From contig NZ_MKKE01000012.1 in NCBI RefSeq assembly GCF_001942305.1, forward strand, positions 1 to 64,000: a stretch of DNA of 64,000 nt, read 5' to 3'. The translations under genes and the position numbers were made by a program. The notes under the pieces were generated by a model. It was given only the letters and a program-made list of their open reading frames with translations. It was not told the origin of the DNA and did no database searches. Below are positions 43,882 to 53,226 of this stretch, piece after piece; positions within the stretch are counted from its first letter, which is position 1, and each line of letters opens with the position of its first letter. Source of the DNA: Saccharomonospora sp. CUA-673. Its GTDB lineage: Bacteria > Actinomycetota > Actinomycetes > Mycobacteriales > Pseudonocardiaceae.

Positions 43882-44637
43882 TCACTCGAGGCGGCCGACC
43901 TGGTAGCGCGCGTCCTCACTCTGGACCGTGATCGTGACCTGCTGTTCCTCGCCGCCGACCGCCACGGTGCAGGTGAACGTCTCGTCGACGGTCACCGGCT
44001 GGTCCTCGGGGCAGGACACGCTCTCGATGCCCTCGACGCCGTAGTTCTCGGTCAGTACCCGCTCGACGTCGCGGTTCATCGCCTCGGCGTCGAACACCTT
44101 CTGCACGAGCAGACCGGGAACCCAGAACAGCACCACCGCGAGCACGGCGATGACGATCGCCGCGCCACCGAGGCCGAACCACAGGCCCTTGCCGGACTTC
44201 TTCTTCGGCGGCTGCGGGGGCGCCGCGCCCATGCCCGGGGGCGGGCCGAACTGCCCCTGCCCGGGCGGGTAACCGCCGGGCGGCGTCCCGGGCTGGGTGT
44301 AGGTGCCCGTGCCCGGGTAGGTGCCCTGCGGAGGCATGCCGGGCTGCGTGTACCCCGGCTGCCCCGGCTGCTGCGGAGGCTGCTGCTGGCCCGGTTGCCC
44401 GGGCTGAGGCTGTCCCGGCGGGGGCTGCTGCGGATACCCGGGCGACGGACCGTAGCCCGGCTGCGGGTAGCCGGGCTGCCCACCCGGTTGCTGCGGAGGC
44501 TGCTGCTGGGGCGGTTGTCCCGGCTGCTGGGGTGGCGGGCCGTAGCCCGGCTGGCGCGGGAAGCTGCCGGAAGGCGTGCCCTGAGGAGGTTGTTGCCCCC
44601 ATTGCTGCGGGTCATTGCCCCCGTACGGCGTGCTCAT
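43882..44637 (-). CDS. DUF4333 protein with long Pro/Gln/Gly-rich N-terminus and membrane anchor (251 aa)
   Basis: The first 145 residues are a proline-, glutamine- and glycine-rich repetitive region ([11 protein letters not shown] and following). A basic segment PKKKSGKG and one membrane helix ([17 protein letters not shown]) follow, then the DUF4333 domain ([19 protein letters not shown]) outside the membrane. The two cysteines of the domain are conserved with the paralogue at 42171. It is probably an envelope protein; the function is unknown. The ATG at 44637 begins [12 protein letters not shown], with a modest GGAGG upstream. Confidence 0.85.
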   Translation of the reverse strand: MSTPYGGNDPQQWGQQPPQGTPSGSFPRQPGYGPPPQQPGQPPQQQPPQQPGGQPGYPQPGYGPSPGYPQQPPPGQPQPGQPGQQQPPQQPGQPGYTQPGMPPQGTYPGTGTYTQPGTPPGGYPPGQGQFGPPPGMGAAPPQPPKKKSGKGLWFGLGGAAIVIAVLAVVLFWVPGLLVQKVFDAEAMNRDVERVLTENYGVEGIESVSCPEDQPVTVDETFTCTVAVGGEEQQVTITVQSEDARYQVGRLE

Positions 44638-44706
44638 GGTCGGTGCCTCCGCCACTGTCGTGTCTCGACTCGTCGTTCGCGTTGTGCGCGATCCAACCAC
44701 AACACT

Positions 44707-44721
44707 GTGACCGATCGTCAC
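44707..44721. promoter_or_regulatory. Inverted repeat GTGAC-N5-GTCAC
   Basis: GTGAC (44707-44711) and GTCAC (44717-44721) flank CGATC in the region between helY and the DUF4333 gene, 70 bases before the latter's start. It may be an operator. It resembles a CRP-type site but its spacing is one base off that consensus. Confidence 0.3.
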
Positions 44722-44765
44722 GGGTCCTTGTTTACCGTCCGATTCGCCGGGGTCACAGCCGGGAG

Positions 44766-47551
44766 TCAGATCTCGCCGGCCGCGACCACGCCGCGGCGCA
44801 GGGAACGTGCCGCCTTCGCGGCCACGCCGCCGACGGAGTGTTCCTTACCGAGTACGTCCTTGAGCTGGTCGAGCAGGTCGATCACCTGGCGTGCCCAGCG
44901 CACGAAGTCGCCCGCCGTGAGCTCCTGCCCGTTCGCCTCGGACGTGGTGAGCACCTTCTCCAGCGACTCCCCGCGGGCCCACCGGTACACCGGCCAGGCG
45001 AAACCGGCGTCCGGTTCGCGGGTCCGGTCGAGCCGGTGCCTGCGCTCGTCCTCGGTGAGCTCGCTCCAGATCGTCACCGTGTCCTGCCAGGCCTTGGGCA
45101 CGGCGCCCTGCGGCAGTTTCGGCTCGGCCATGGCGTCCCGGCGCGCCTCGTACACCAGCGTGGACACGACGGCGGCCAGTTCGGGTGCGGACAGGCCGTG
45201 CCAGACGTTCCTGCGCACGCATTCGGCGGCGAGCAGGTCCGATTCGCTGTAGAGCCGGGCCAGCAGCATCCCGTCCTCGGTCACCCGGACCTCGTCGGCG
45301 CCGTCACCGCTGCCGGCCTCCTCGAGGTAGCCGCGTTCGGCCAGCAAGCCGCAGATGCGGTCGAACGAGCGGGCCAGCGAATGGGTGGTCGCGGCGACCC
45401 TGCGTTCGAGCTGGCTGGTCTCGGCAGCCAACCGTTGGTGTCGTTCCACCCAGCGCAGGCTGGCCTCGCGGTCGGCAAGGCCGTGCACCGGGTGGCGGCG
45501 CAGCTCCTGGCGCAGCTCGAGCAGGTCCGGATCGTCGTTGGAGTCGGCCCGCCGGCGCTGCCCGGAGGGCTTCGCGATACCCGCGTTGCGCAGCGACGAG
45601 GCGATGTCGCGCCGCACCTTCGGCGAGCGCAGCTCGACGTGCTTGGGCAGTTTGACGCGGCCGAGCGCCTCGACGGGCGAGGTGAAGTCGGCCGCCGACA
45701 GCGGACCGGACCACCGGTCCTCGGTGACCACGACCGGCCGCGGCTCCCGCAACGGGTCCAGACCCGGGTCGACCACGACCGCCAGCCCGGAGCGGCGCCC
45801 CGAGGGCACGAGGATGACGTCGCCCTTGCGCAACTTCTCCAACGACCGGGCCGCCTCGGCCTTGCGGTGCTGGCTGTTCTGCTTGGCGAGGTACTTCTCG
45901 CGGTCGGAGATCTTCTTGCGCAGCTCGACGTACGAGGACAGCTCCTCGAAGTCGCCGGATGCGGCATCGGCGTAGCGGCGAGGGCCTCCTTGTTGCGTTC
46001 GATCTTCTTGGCCGTGCCCACGACCGCGCGGTCGGCCTGGAACTGGGCGAACGACTGCTCCAACAGCTCGCGTGCCTGCGCGGCGCCGAACTGGCCGACA
46101 AGGTTGATGGCCATGTTGTAGCCGGGCCGGAACGAGGACTTCAGCGGATACGTGCGGGTCGAGGCCAGGCCGCCCACGTGCCGCGGGTCGACGCCCGGCT
46201 GCCAGAGCACGACGGCGTGCCCCTCGACGTCGATGCCGCGCCGCCCGGCCCGGCCGGTCAGCTGCGTGTACTCCCCCGGCGTGAGGTCGACGTGCGCCTC
46301 GCCGTTGTACTTGACGAGCCGTTCCAGCACGACGGTGCGCGCGGGCATGTTGATGCCGAGCGCAAGCGTCTCGGTCGCGAACACGACCTTGACCAGGCCG
46401 CGGACGAACAGCTCCTCGACGGTCTCCTTGAACGCCGGCAGCAGGCCCGCGTGGTGCGCGGCGACGCCGTGTTCGAGGCCCTCGCGCCACTCCCAGTAGC
46501 CGAGCACGCCGAGATCGGATTCGGGCAGGTCGGCGGTGCGTTCGTCGACGATCTGCCGGACCTCGGCGATCTCGTCGGGATTGTTCAGCCGCACCCCGGC
46601 GTGCAGGCACTGACCGACGGCGGCGTCGCAGCCGGCGCGGGAGAAGATGAACGTGATGGCCGGCAGCAGGCCCGCACGGTCGAGCCGGTCGACGACGTCC
46701 ACGCGCGAGGGCGGCCGGAACTTCGGCAGCCGCGGTTTGCCCCGGTCCCGACGTCCGCGCTGGCCCCGGTTGTTGCCGAACGCGGGCGGCGCGTGCATCC
46801 GCGCGACCTCCTCGACACGGCGCAGCAGCTGCCGGTTGATCTTGGGTTCGTCGCCGTGCCCGTCCCCGACGAACAGGTCCATCAGCCGGTTGCCGACCAT
46901 CATGTGCTGCCACAGCGGCACCGGACGGTGCTCGTCGACGACGACGGTGGTGTCGCCGCGCACCGTGACCAGCCATTCGCCGAACTCCTCGGCGTTGCTG
47001 ACCGTGGCCGACAGACCGGCGACCCGCACGTACTCGGGCAGGTGGAGGATGACCTCCTCCCACACCGCGCCGCGGAACCGGTCGGCGAGGTAGTGGATCT
47101 CGTCCATCACGACGTAACCGAGCTCGTCGATCGTGTCCGAACCCGCGTACAGCATGTTGCGCAGGACCTCGGTGGTCATCACGACGATCGGGGCGTTGCC
47201 GTTGATCGCGGTGTCGCCCGTCAGCAGGCCCACGACGTCGGAGCCGTGCCGCTCCACCAGGTCGGTGTACTTCTGGTTCGACAGCGCCTTGATGGGCGTC
47301 GTGTAGAAGCACTTGCGGCCCTCGGCCAGGGCCAGGTGCACGGCGAACTCGCCGACGACGGTCTTGCCCGCCCCGGTCGGGGCGCACACGAGCACGCCGT
47401 GCCCGTCCTCGAGCGCCTCACAGCCGCGCACCTGGAAATCGTCGAACTCGAACGCGAGGTCGGCGGCGAACCGGGCGAGCTGCGGGTAGTCGCTGCGCCG
47501 CCGGGCCGCGGCGTACGCCTCGGCCGGGCTGGGAGAGGCGGAAGGATCCAC
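44766..47551 (-). pseudogene. helY: DEAD/DEAH-type helicase HelY, one apparent frameshift
   Basis: A Ski2/Mtr4-like RNA or DNA helicase conserved in actinobacteria. Walker A is APTGAGKT and the Walker B box is MDEIH. The motif VI region (QLTGRAGRRGIDVEGHAVV) and a C-terminal DSHCT-type domain are present. The frame changes near 45975: the first ends IERNKEALA and the second continues YADAASGDFEELSS to the end. One added G restores about 928 residues, close to the mycobacterial homologue. The GTG at 47551 begins MDPSASPS. The gene sits between the DUF4333 genes and the tat genes, separated from tatC by a kinase gene. Confidence 0.85.
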
Positions 47552-47702
47552 GTCGTCAGGGTTTCACATCGGCGGTCCCGCGCGCATGAGGTTCGGGTGT
47601 GGTTCGGCACGTGTTGCGCACGGGCCCCCGTTGTTGCCGTGGTTGCCGATGTTGCCGTGTTCCGGCCGGCGGTGTCGGTGGTGGCGGCTACCGTGCCGGG
47701 TT

Positions 47703-48116
47703 ATGACCCCGGATCGATTGCGCGCGGTGTGCCTGGAGTTCACCGGCGCGGGCGAGGAGTTCCCGTTCGACGAGCACATCAGCGTGTTCAAGGTCGCCGG
47801 GAAGATCTTCGCGCTCTCCTCGCTCGGGCATCGGCCACTGAGCGTGAACCTCAAGTGCGATCCGGAGCTGGCGACACAGCTGCGCGCGTCCTACCCCGCC
47901 GTGCGGCCGGGCTGGCACATGAACAAGCGGCACTGGAACACGGTCGTCCTCGACGACGGTTCGCTGCCCGAACGGCTGGTCGTGGACATGATCGAGGACT
48001 CCTACGACCTGGTCGTGGCCAAGCTGCCGAAGGCGATCAGGGAGCGTCTCGGGTGGAAGGCCCTGGCCGAGGAGAACGTCAACCGAGGACCGGCAGGGCC
48101 CGCGGCACACACGTGA
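47703..48116 (+). CDS. MmcQ/YjbR-family protein (137 aa)
   Basis: A small double-wing-fold protein with the family pattern EEFPFDEHISVFKVAGKIFA and HMNKRHWNTVVLD. The fold suggests DNA binding, but the function is unknown. The ATG at 47703 is 8 bases after TACCGT, probably leaderless. It is convergent with and overlaps by 38 bases the diacylglycerol-kinase-like gene. The region before it, 47552-47702, contains imperfect GTTGCCG repeats but no obvious gene. Confidence 0.85.
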   Translation: MTPDRLRAVCLEFTGAGEEFPFDEHISVFKVAGKIFALSSLGHRPLSVNLKCDPELATQLRASYPAVRPGWHMNKRHWNTVVLDDGSLPERLVVDMIEDSYDLVVAKLPKAIRERLGWKALAEENVNRGPAGPAAHT

Positions 48117-49035
48117 GCGACACCGGCAACCCGTCGAGCGGCTCGCCGTCGGCGAAGACCGGCCAGCCGCCGGCCGCATCCCGCTCGGGTCCGGCCGGCT
48201 CGATCCGCACGCGACGGACCCGGACGGTGGTGACCTCCGAGTGCTCGACGTGGCGGCCCGTGCGCAGGCGCGGCAGCACGCGCAGCAGTTCCCGGTAGCC
48301 GACGGCACCGACGACGGTGACGTCGAACAGGCCGTCCTCGGGATCGGCGGCGGGGCAGATCGGGATGCCGGCGCCGTACCAGGCGGTGTTGCCCACGGCG
48401 ACGAGCATCGCGGGCTGCTCCCACTCGCCGCGCTCGGTCGCGACGCGCACCGTGCGGGCCCGGAACGAGGCCAGTTCCGCGAGGATCGCCAGGTCGTACC
48501 GGCGCGGGCCGGGTGGCCAGGCCAGGCTGTTGGCGCGGGCGTTGACCGACGCGTCGAAGCCGGTGCACAACACCGTGCCGAACCAGGTGCCGGCCGGGTC
48601 GGCGCCCGGCCGGTCGTCGTGTGGGCGTTCGATGTGTGGGCGTTCGATGTGGCCCAGGTCTATGCGCCGGGTGCGGTGGGCGTTCAACGCGGTGGTGGCG
48701 GCGTCGACGGCGGCGGCCGGGTCGGTCGGCACGCCGAGGGCGCGGGCGAGGTCGTTGCCGGTGCCCGACGGGATCAGACCGAGTGCCAGGTCGGTGCCGG
48801 CGCAGTACTGCACGCCCTGGTGGGCGGCCCCGTCCCCGCCGAGCATGAGCACGGCGTCGAGACCGGCGGCCCGCGCCGTGTCGAGGCGGGTGCGGAACGT
48901 CTCGACGCTGTCGGCCTCTATCACGTCCAGCGCGTCGACGTGGGGCCGGAGGCGGGACGCGACCGCGCCTGCGAGCTGCGCGGCCGCGCCCTTGCCGGAG
49001 CCGGGGTGGAACGCGAGGGCGGCACGAACCCCCAT
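48079..49035 (-). CDS. Diacylglycerol kinase-family lipid kinase (318 aa)
   Basis: A soluble lipid kinase of the DagK/YegS type. It has the catalytic glycine-rich loop MLGGDGAAHQ, the second motif IPSGTGNDLARAL and the C-terminal LFDVTVVGAVGYRELLRVLP. Around residues 128-143 there is a short insertion containing a duplicated HIERPH, encoded by two 12-base repeats near 48630-48655. The ATG at 49035 is standard. It sits between tatC and the helicase, and its 3' end overlaps the MmcQ gene. Confidence 0.85.
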   Translation of the reverse strand: MGVRAALAFHPGSGKGAAAQLAGAVASRLRPHVDALDVIEADSVETFRTRLDTARAAGLDAVLMLGGDGAAHQGVQYCAGTDLALGLIPSGTGNDLARALGVPTDPAAAVDAATTALNAHRTRRIDLGHIERPHIERPHDDRPGADPAGTWFGTVLCTGFDASVNARANSLAWPPGPRRYDLAILAELASFRARTVRVATERGEWEQPAMLVAVGNTAWYGAGIPICPAADPEDGLFDVTVVGAVGYRELLRVLPRLRTGRHVEHSEVTTVRVRRVRIEPAGPERDAAGGWPVFADGEPLDGLPVSLTCVPRALPVLG

Positions 49036-49038
49036 GCG

Positions 49039-50010
49039 TTACGTGACGTCGTCGGTGCGGGTGCCGCCGCGACCGCGCTCCCGAGGCTCGTCGTCACCGT
49101 CGGCCGAACTCGGGGTGTACTCGAACGGTGCGGCCTCGTTGTCGTCGAGCTCGGCCCAGCCGTCGGTACCGCGTTCCTTGTCGAGCTTGCGGTCGTGGAA
49201 GCGGGTGACCTGCAGGGAGATCTCGAACAGCAGGCACAGCGCACCGGCGAGGGCGATCATGGAGAACGGGTCCGCGGGCGTCACGAACGCCGCGAACACG
49301 AACATGATCATGATGATGCCGCGGCGCCACTTCTTGAGCGTCTCGTAGCGCACGGCGCCCACGCGGTTGAGCATGATGATCACGAGCGGCAGTTCGAAGC
49401 TCACGCCGAAGATCAGCAGCAGCGTCAGGACGAACGAGATGTACTCGGCACCGGTGAACCACGTCGCGAACTCGCCGCCGCCGAACGTCGTCAGGATCTC
49501 GAGTGCGTACGGGGCCATGAAGTAGGCCAGCAGCGCACCGGTGACGAACAGGAACGACGCGAGACCGACGAAGATCATCGCGTACTTGCGTTCCTTGGGG
49601 TGCAGTCCGGGCGAGATGAACGCCCAGAACTGATACAGCCACAGCGGCGAGAACAGCACCGCACCGGCCGTGAGACCGACCTTCATCTGGATCATGAAGG
49701 CCTCGAACGGGACGGTCTGCAGGAGCTGACACCGCTCGCCCTGCGGATACCGCATCTCGGCGGGGATCTGGCAGTAGGGCCCCGTGACGAGGTTGCCGAG
49801 GGAGGGCAGCACGCCCGGGATCTCGTTGCTGAACCAGATGAAACCGAGGATGCCGCCCGCGACCAGGGCGATCAGCGCGTAGCCGAGCCGACGACGGAAT
49901 TCGTAGATGTGCTCGATGAGCGACATGGTGCCGTCGGGGTTGTGCCGACGGCTCCGCATCTTCCGCTTGCTGCTTCGGCCTTCGCGCTTGTCGGAGGTGT
50001 CTTCTCCCAC
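49039..50010 (-). CDS. tatC: Twin-arginine translocase subunit TatC (323 aa)
   Basis: The receptor subunit of the Tat pathway, which exports folded proteins. It has the typical six membrane helices, the first cytoplasmic segment MSLIEHIYEFRRRL, the segment FVTPADPFSMIALAG and the PTM-region FEAFMIQMKVGLTAG. A basic N-terminus and an acidic, Gly/Arg-rich C-terminus extend beyond the family core. It lies four bases from the kinase gene and 34 bases after tatA on the same strand. Confidence 0.93.
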   Translation of the reverse strand: MGEDTSDKREGRSSKRKMRSRRHNPDGTMSLIEHIYEFRRRLGYALIALVAGGILGFIWFSNEIPGVLPSLGNLVTGPYCQIPAEMRYPQGERCQLLQTVPFEAFMIQMKVGLTAGAVLFSPLWLYQFWAFISPGLHPKERKYAMIFVGLASFLFVTGALLAYFMAPYALEILTTFGGGEFATWFTGAEYISFVLTLLLIFGVSFELPLVIIMLNRVGAVRYETLKKWRRGIIMIMFVFAAFVTPADPFSMIALAGALCLLFEISLQVTRFHDRKLDKERGTDGWAELDDNEAAPFEYTPSSADGDDEPRERGRGGTRTDDVT

Positions 50011-50044
50011 GAAAGCGTTCCGTTCTCGATCCGCCGGAGCGGTG

Positions 50045-50410
50045 TCAGCCGTTCTTCTGAGCCTGCTCCGCGCCCTGCTGCTTCTTCAACTCGTCGAGCT
50101 GGCGCTGCAGCTGCTCCACCTGGTCGTCCGTCGACGACGCAGCGGACCCAGAGGTCGCGGAGGTCGCGGCGCTCGCGCCGGAGTCGTCAGCAGCCTTGGC
50201 CGAGGTGCCGGAGATCTGCTTGGAGTCGGCGGACGTGGCGGTGTCGCCGTCGTCGTCGGCCTGCTCGCCCCGCATGTCCTTCGTCTCCGCCTTGAAGATC
50301 TTCATGGACTTGCCGATCGAGCGGGCGGTGTCCGGCAGGCGCTTGGCGCCGAACAACACGATGACGACCAGCAAAAGGATGAGCAAATGCCACGGCTGAA
50401 AGGCGTTCAT
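50045..50410 (-). CDS. tatA: Twin-arginine translocase subunit TatA (121 aa)
   Basis: The pore-forming Tat subunit, with one N-terminal membrane helix (WHLLILLLVVIVLFGAKRLP), the amphipathic helix with DTARSIGKSMKIFKAE, and a long Ser/Ala/Asp-rich and Gln-rich C-terminal tail. It is longer than the mycobacterial TatA (about 83 residues). A GGGAGG precedes the ATG at 50410. It overlaps the small upstream membrane-protein gene (ATGA). Confidence 0.93.
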   Translation of the reverse strand: MNAFQPWHLLILLLVVIVLFGAKRLPDTARSIGKSMKIFKAETKDMRGEQADDDGDTATSADSKQISGTSAKAADDSGASAATSATSGSAASSTDDQVEQLQRQLDELKKQQGAEQAQKNG

Positions 50411-50673
50411 GGTAGGTGGCCTCCCTGTTCGTTCAGGCCCGATCGTACTGGTTCGGGGACCGGCTGAGGGCGGTTTCGGGAACACAGATCGCGAACGGCC
50501 ACGCCGACCGCGGCGGCGCGGGCGCGGATCATCCCCGTCCGGGACTCCACGTCGGCGCGCATCGTGTCGGCGGCACTCCGGAAGCCTTTCACCGCACCGC
50601 CGAGGCGGAACAGGACCAGGCCGAGAACGACCAGTCCCACGCCGACGCCGGCGGCACTCAGCACGTACAACAC
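50407..50673 (-). CDS. Small membrane protein upstream of tatA (88 aa)
   Basis: One N-terminal hydrophobic segment (LYVLSAAGVGVGLVVLGLVL), then a helical charged stretch (GFRSAADTMRADVESRTGMI) and a Pro-rich tail. Not assigned to a family. The stop overlaps the tatA start (ATGA), suggesting coupling. It lies between pafC and tatA, both on this strand. The GTG start at 50673 is 10 bases after the pafC stop. It could support Tat or be a chance small gene, but the overlap argues it is real. Confidence 0.6.
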   Translation of the reverse strand: MLYVLSAAGVGVGLVVLGLVLFRLGGAVKGFRSAADTMRADVESRTGMIRARAAAVGVAVRDLCSRNRPQPVPEPVRSGLNEQGGHLP

Positions 50674-50682
50674 GCGATCACC

Positions 50683-51663
50683 CTACTGGTCCCGGGTGAG
50701 CGCCAGGTGACGTGCTCGTGCCAATCCGGCGGCGGCCCGTTCTCGAACCGCTACCGCCAGTTCATCCGGTTTGTCCACGATTGCCCGACCTCCGAGTCCC
50801 AGGACGAGGCGCACCATCCACGACTGGTCGCCGTAGCGCATCCGCACCCGTAGCCGTCCGCCCTCGAGCTCGGCGAGTTCGTCGCACGGGTAGTACTCGG
50901 CGACCCAGCGCGCGTCCGGTTCGAGGACCAGTTCGGCCTCCGGGTACCCGTCGCGCGGGGAGAACACGCCGTCGGACAGGTCGGTGTGCCGGGCGTGCGG
51001 CGGCGGTGCGGCGGGTTCGTCGGTGACCTCGAGGTGGTCGATGCGGTCGAGGCGGAACAGTCGTACCGCCTCGGCGCGCCGGCACCAGCCTTCGAGATAG
51101 CCGACGGCCTGCACGATGAGCAGCCGCATGGGGTCGACGGTGCGGTCGGTGATCTCGTCCTTGGAAGCGGTGTAGTAGCGCATCTGCACCGCTTTGCCCT
51201 CGTCGAGAGCCCGGCGGACGAGTTCGCGGGTCCGCGCGGTGCGTTCGCCCTCGCGCAGCCCGTGCCCGACGACGACGCCCGCGGGTTCGGCCTCCCCGGC
51301 CGCGGCCTCGATCTTCGCGATGGCGCGCCGGACGGCATCGGTGTCCACGACGCCGGGCGTCTCCCCCAGCGCGCGCAGGGCGATGACCAGGGCGCTGGCC
51401 TCGGCGCCGGTGAGCCGCAGCGGCCGGCGCATGCCGGCGTCGAAGGTGACCGACACGGTGTCGCCGTCGAAGGACAGGTCGATCAGGTCGCCCGGTCCGT
51501 AGCCGGGCAGTCCGCACATCCACAGCAGTTCGAGGTCGCGGCGCAGCTGTTTCGGCGTGACGTCGAAGTCCTGCGCGGCCTGGTCGATGCGGATGCCGGG
51601 CCGGGCCAGCAGGTACGGCACGAGGGCCAGCAGCCGCGGCATCCGGTCGGTCGCGGCGCTCAT
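50683..51663 (-). CDS. pafC: WYL-domain regulator PafC (326 aa)
   Basis: One half of the PafB-PafC transcriptional activator of the LexA-independent DNA damage response in mycobacteria. An N-terminal helix-turn-helix (IRIDQAAQDFDVTPKQLRRD) is followed by the WYL domain (AVQMRYYTASKDEITDRTVD, GYLEGWCRRAEAVRLFRLDR) and the C-terminal WCX domain. The ATG at 51663 overlaps the pafB stop (ATGA). The gene order pafB-pafC then tatA matches the actinobacterial arrangement. Confidence 0.92.
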   Translation of the reverse strand: MSAATDRMPRLLALVPYLLARPGIRIDQAAQDFDVTPKQLRRDLELLWMCGLPGYGPGDLIDLSFDGDTVSVTFDAGMRRPLRLTGAEASALVIALRALGETPGVVDTDAVRRAIAKIEAAAGEAEPAGVVVGHGLREGERTARTRELVRRALDEGKAVQMRYYTASKDEITDRTVDPMRLLIVQAVGYLEGWCRRAEAVRLFRLDRIDHLEVTDEPAAPPPHARHTDLSDGVFSPRDGYPEAELVLEPDARWVAEYYPCDELAELEGGRLRVRMRYGDQSWMVRLVLGLGGRAIVDKPDELAVAVRERAAAGLARARHLALTRDQ

Positions 51664-52643
51664 CGCGCACCTCCCGGGCCCGCGGCGACGCGTTCGAGTC
51701 GGTCGAGCACGGCCTTGGCGAGCACGTCGGGTTCGAGCACGACCGCGTCGGGTCCGTGACCGGCGATCCAGTCGGCGGCGCCCTCGGGGTGGTACAGGTC
51801 GATCTCGACGACGTCGCCGTCGATGCCGTCGACGGTGCGCGCGCCCAGGACGCGGGCGTGCCTGCGGATCCCGGCGGCCCGGCCCTCTGCCAGCCACAGC
51901 TGCGCCGTCGTGGTGGCCGACCGGTCGTCGGTCCCGGACGCGCCGGCGACGAACGTCAGCAGGTCGACCCCCTCGGGACGCTGGACCACGCCGGTGTCGC
52001 CGAACGGTTCGACGTCGCCGGTGATGCGCGACAGGCGGAAGCAGCGGGGTGCGCCGCGGTCGCGGTCGTGGCCGACGACGTACCAGCGGCCGCGCCACGA
52101 CACCACGCCCCACGGTTCGAGGGTGCGGGTGAGCCGTTCCGGCGAGTCCGAGCGGCGGTAGGCGAACCGCACCGCCCGACCCTGCTGGACGGCGGCCAGC
52201 AGCGGGGCGAACGCGGGTTCGGTGTGCACGCGCGGTTCGACCATGGCGTGGGTCTGGTCGTCGACCTCCACCCCGGCTGCGCGGAGTTTGACCAGCGCGC
52301 CGTGCGCCTGGCCGGTCAGGTCGGGCGAGTCCCACAGGCGTGCAGCCAGCGCGACGGCCGTCGCCTCGTCGGGCGCCAGGTCGATGTCGCCGAGCTCGTA
52401 GTCGCGCCGCGCGATGCGGTACCCCTCGGCGTCGAACGCCGAGTTGCTGCCCGTCTCCAGGGGAATGCCCAGTTCCCGCAGCTCGGCCTTGTCGCGCTCG
52501 AACATGCGGAAGAACGCCTCGCTGCTCGAGGCACCGGCGTAGCCGGGCACGATCCCGCGGATCCGCTCGGCCGTCAGGTACTGCCGGGTCGACAGCAGGG
52601 CGAGCACCAGGTTGACCAGGCGTTCTGCGCGGGCGGTGGACAC
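51660..52643 (-). CDS. pafB: WYL-domain regulator PafB (327 aa)
   Basis: The partner of PafC, with the N-terminal helix-turn-helix (RLVNLVLALLSTRQYLTAER) and the WYL domain (FAYRRSDSPERLTRTLEPWG, WRGRWYVVGHDRDRGAPRCF). The GTG start at 52643 begins MSTARAERLVNL. It overlaps pafC. In mycobacteria pafA directly precedes pafB; here about 6.3 kb of other genes (a toxin-antitoxin pair, metal ATPase and ABC operon) separates the two. Confidence 0.92.
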   Translation of the reverse strand: MSTARAERLVNLVLALLSTRQYLTAERIRGIVPGYAGASSSEAFFRMFERDKAELRELGIPLETGSNSAFDAEGYRIARRDYELGDIDLAPDEATAVALAARLWDSPDLTGQAHGALVKLRAAGVEVDDQTHAMVEPRVHTEPAFAPLLAAVQQGRAVRFAYRRSDSPERLTRTLEPWGVVSWRGRWYVVGHDRDRGAPRCFRLSRITGDVEPFGDTGVVQRPEGVDLLTFVAGASGTDDRSATTTAQLWLAEGRAAGIRRHARVLGARTVDGIDGDVVEIDLYHPEGAADWIAGHGPDAVVLEPDVLAKAVLDRLERVAAGPGGAR

Positions 52644-52729
52644 CCCACCAACCCTAGCTCGCCCGCCCCGAGAACTCCCGCAGATCCCACCGGCAAGCCT
52701 CCCCCTGGCGGTGGAAGCCCCCGAGGGCC

Positions 52730-52753
52730 CCATGGTCGCGTTCAACGCACCCA
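52730..52753 (-). repeat. Dispersed repeat copy A
   Basis: Contains CCATGGTCGCGTTCAACGC (plus strand), which recurs at 53571-53589 in the same orientation. It lies in the gap between pafB and a gene fragment (52644-52835); I see no gene in that gap. The two copies flank the hydrolase remnant and the toxin-antitoxin pair. Confidence 0.6.
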
Positions 52754-52835
52754 ATCTTCCCTTCGCGCGGCGCTCGTGCACCGTGCTCCGGCTGCGTAGG
52801 CTGCGGCAGGGACGGACGAGCTACGGGAGGTCCGG

Positions 52836-52991
52836 GTGACCCGGTTCGCGGTCGGCGACGTGACGCTCGCATTCGAGGATGTCGGCCCGCGAGGGGCGAC
52901 TCCGGTGGTGTTGATCCACGGGCACCCGTTCAACCGCGCTCACGCTGTTCACGTCACCTGGGGCGGTAGGCGGCACCTCGGTGAGCAATAG
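52836..52991 (+). pseudogene. Truncated alpha/beta-hydrolase N-terminus
   Basis: GGGAGG precedes a GTG at 52836; the frame begins MTRFAVGDVTLAFED and then VVLIHGHPFNRA, the usual first strand and oxyanion HG motif of alpha/beta-hydrolases. The homology stops after about residue 34, near 52936, and the frame ends at TAG 52989-52991. The catalytic serine and the rest are missing, and I find no second piece in the window. It overlaps the toxin gene's 3' end. It is probably a remnant cut off when the adjacent module arrived. Confidence 0.6.
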
Positions 52992-53226
52992 CCACGACTT
53001 CGACGACGATGCGGTCGTCGTCGATCACGTAGATGACGCGCCACTCACCACGCCGGGCCGAGTAGTGGCCCTCCCACGAGGACATCAGCGGTTTGCCGAC
53101 GCGGTACGGGTTCTCGGCCAGTGGCCCCATGATGAATGCGATGCACGCATGTGCGACGCGCTCGGGGACCTTCCGCAACGCTCGCTGGGCGCCGGTAGCG
53201 AACACCACCTCGTACGTACGAGCCAT
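52954..53226 (-). CDS. RelE/ParE-type toxin (90 aa)
   Basis: A small RelE-superfamily protein with the segment GAQRALRKVPERVAHACI, then HYSARRGEWRVIYVIDDDRI and VVEVVAIAHRG, typical of the toxin fold. In related proteins it cleaves mRNA in the ribosome. The ATG at 53226 overlaps the antitoxin stop (TGATG), giving the usual antitoxin-toxin order. It sits beside a truncated hydrolase and between two copies of a dispersed repeat. Confidence 0.85.
   Translation of the reverse strand: MARTYEVVFATGAQRALRKVPERVAHACIAFIMGPLAENPYRVGKPLMSSWEGHYSARRGEWRVIYVIDDDRIVVEVVAIAHRGAAYRPR

Noticed and set aside
44706-44722. CRP-like site before the DUF4333 gene
   Set aside because: The half-site spacing is one base too long for the CRP consensus; listed only as an inverted repeat.
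47600-47700. GTTGCCG-rich stretch resembling the 21-base repeat
   Set aside because: Spacing is irregular and the core sequence does not match.
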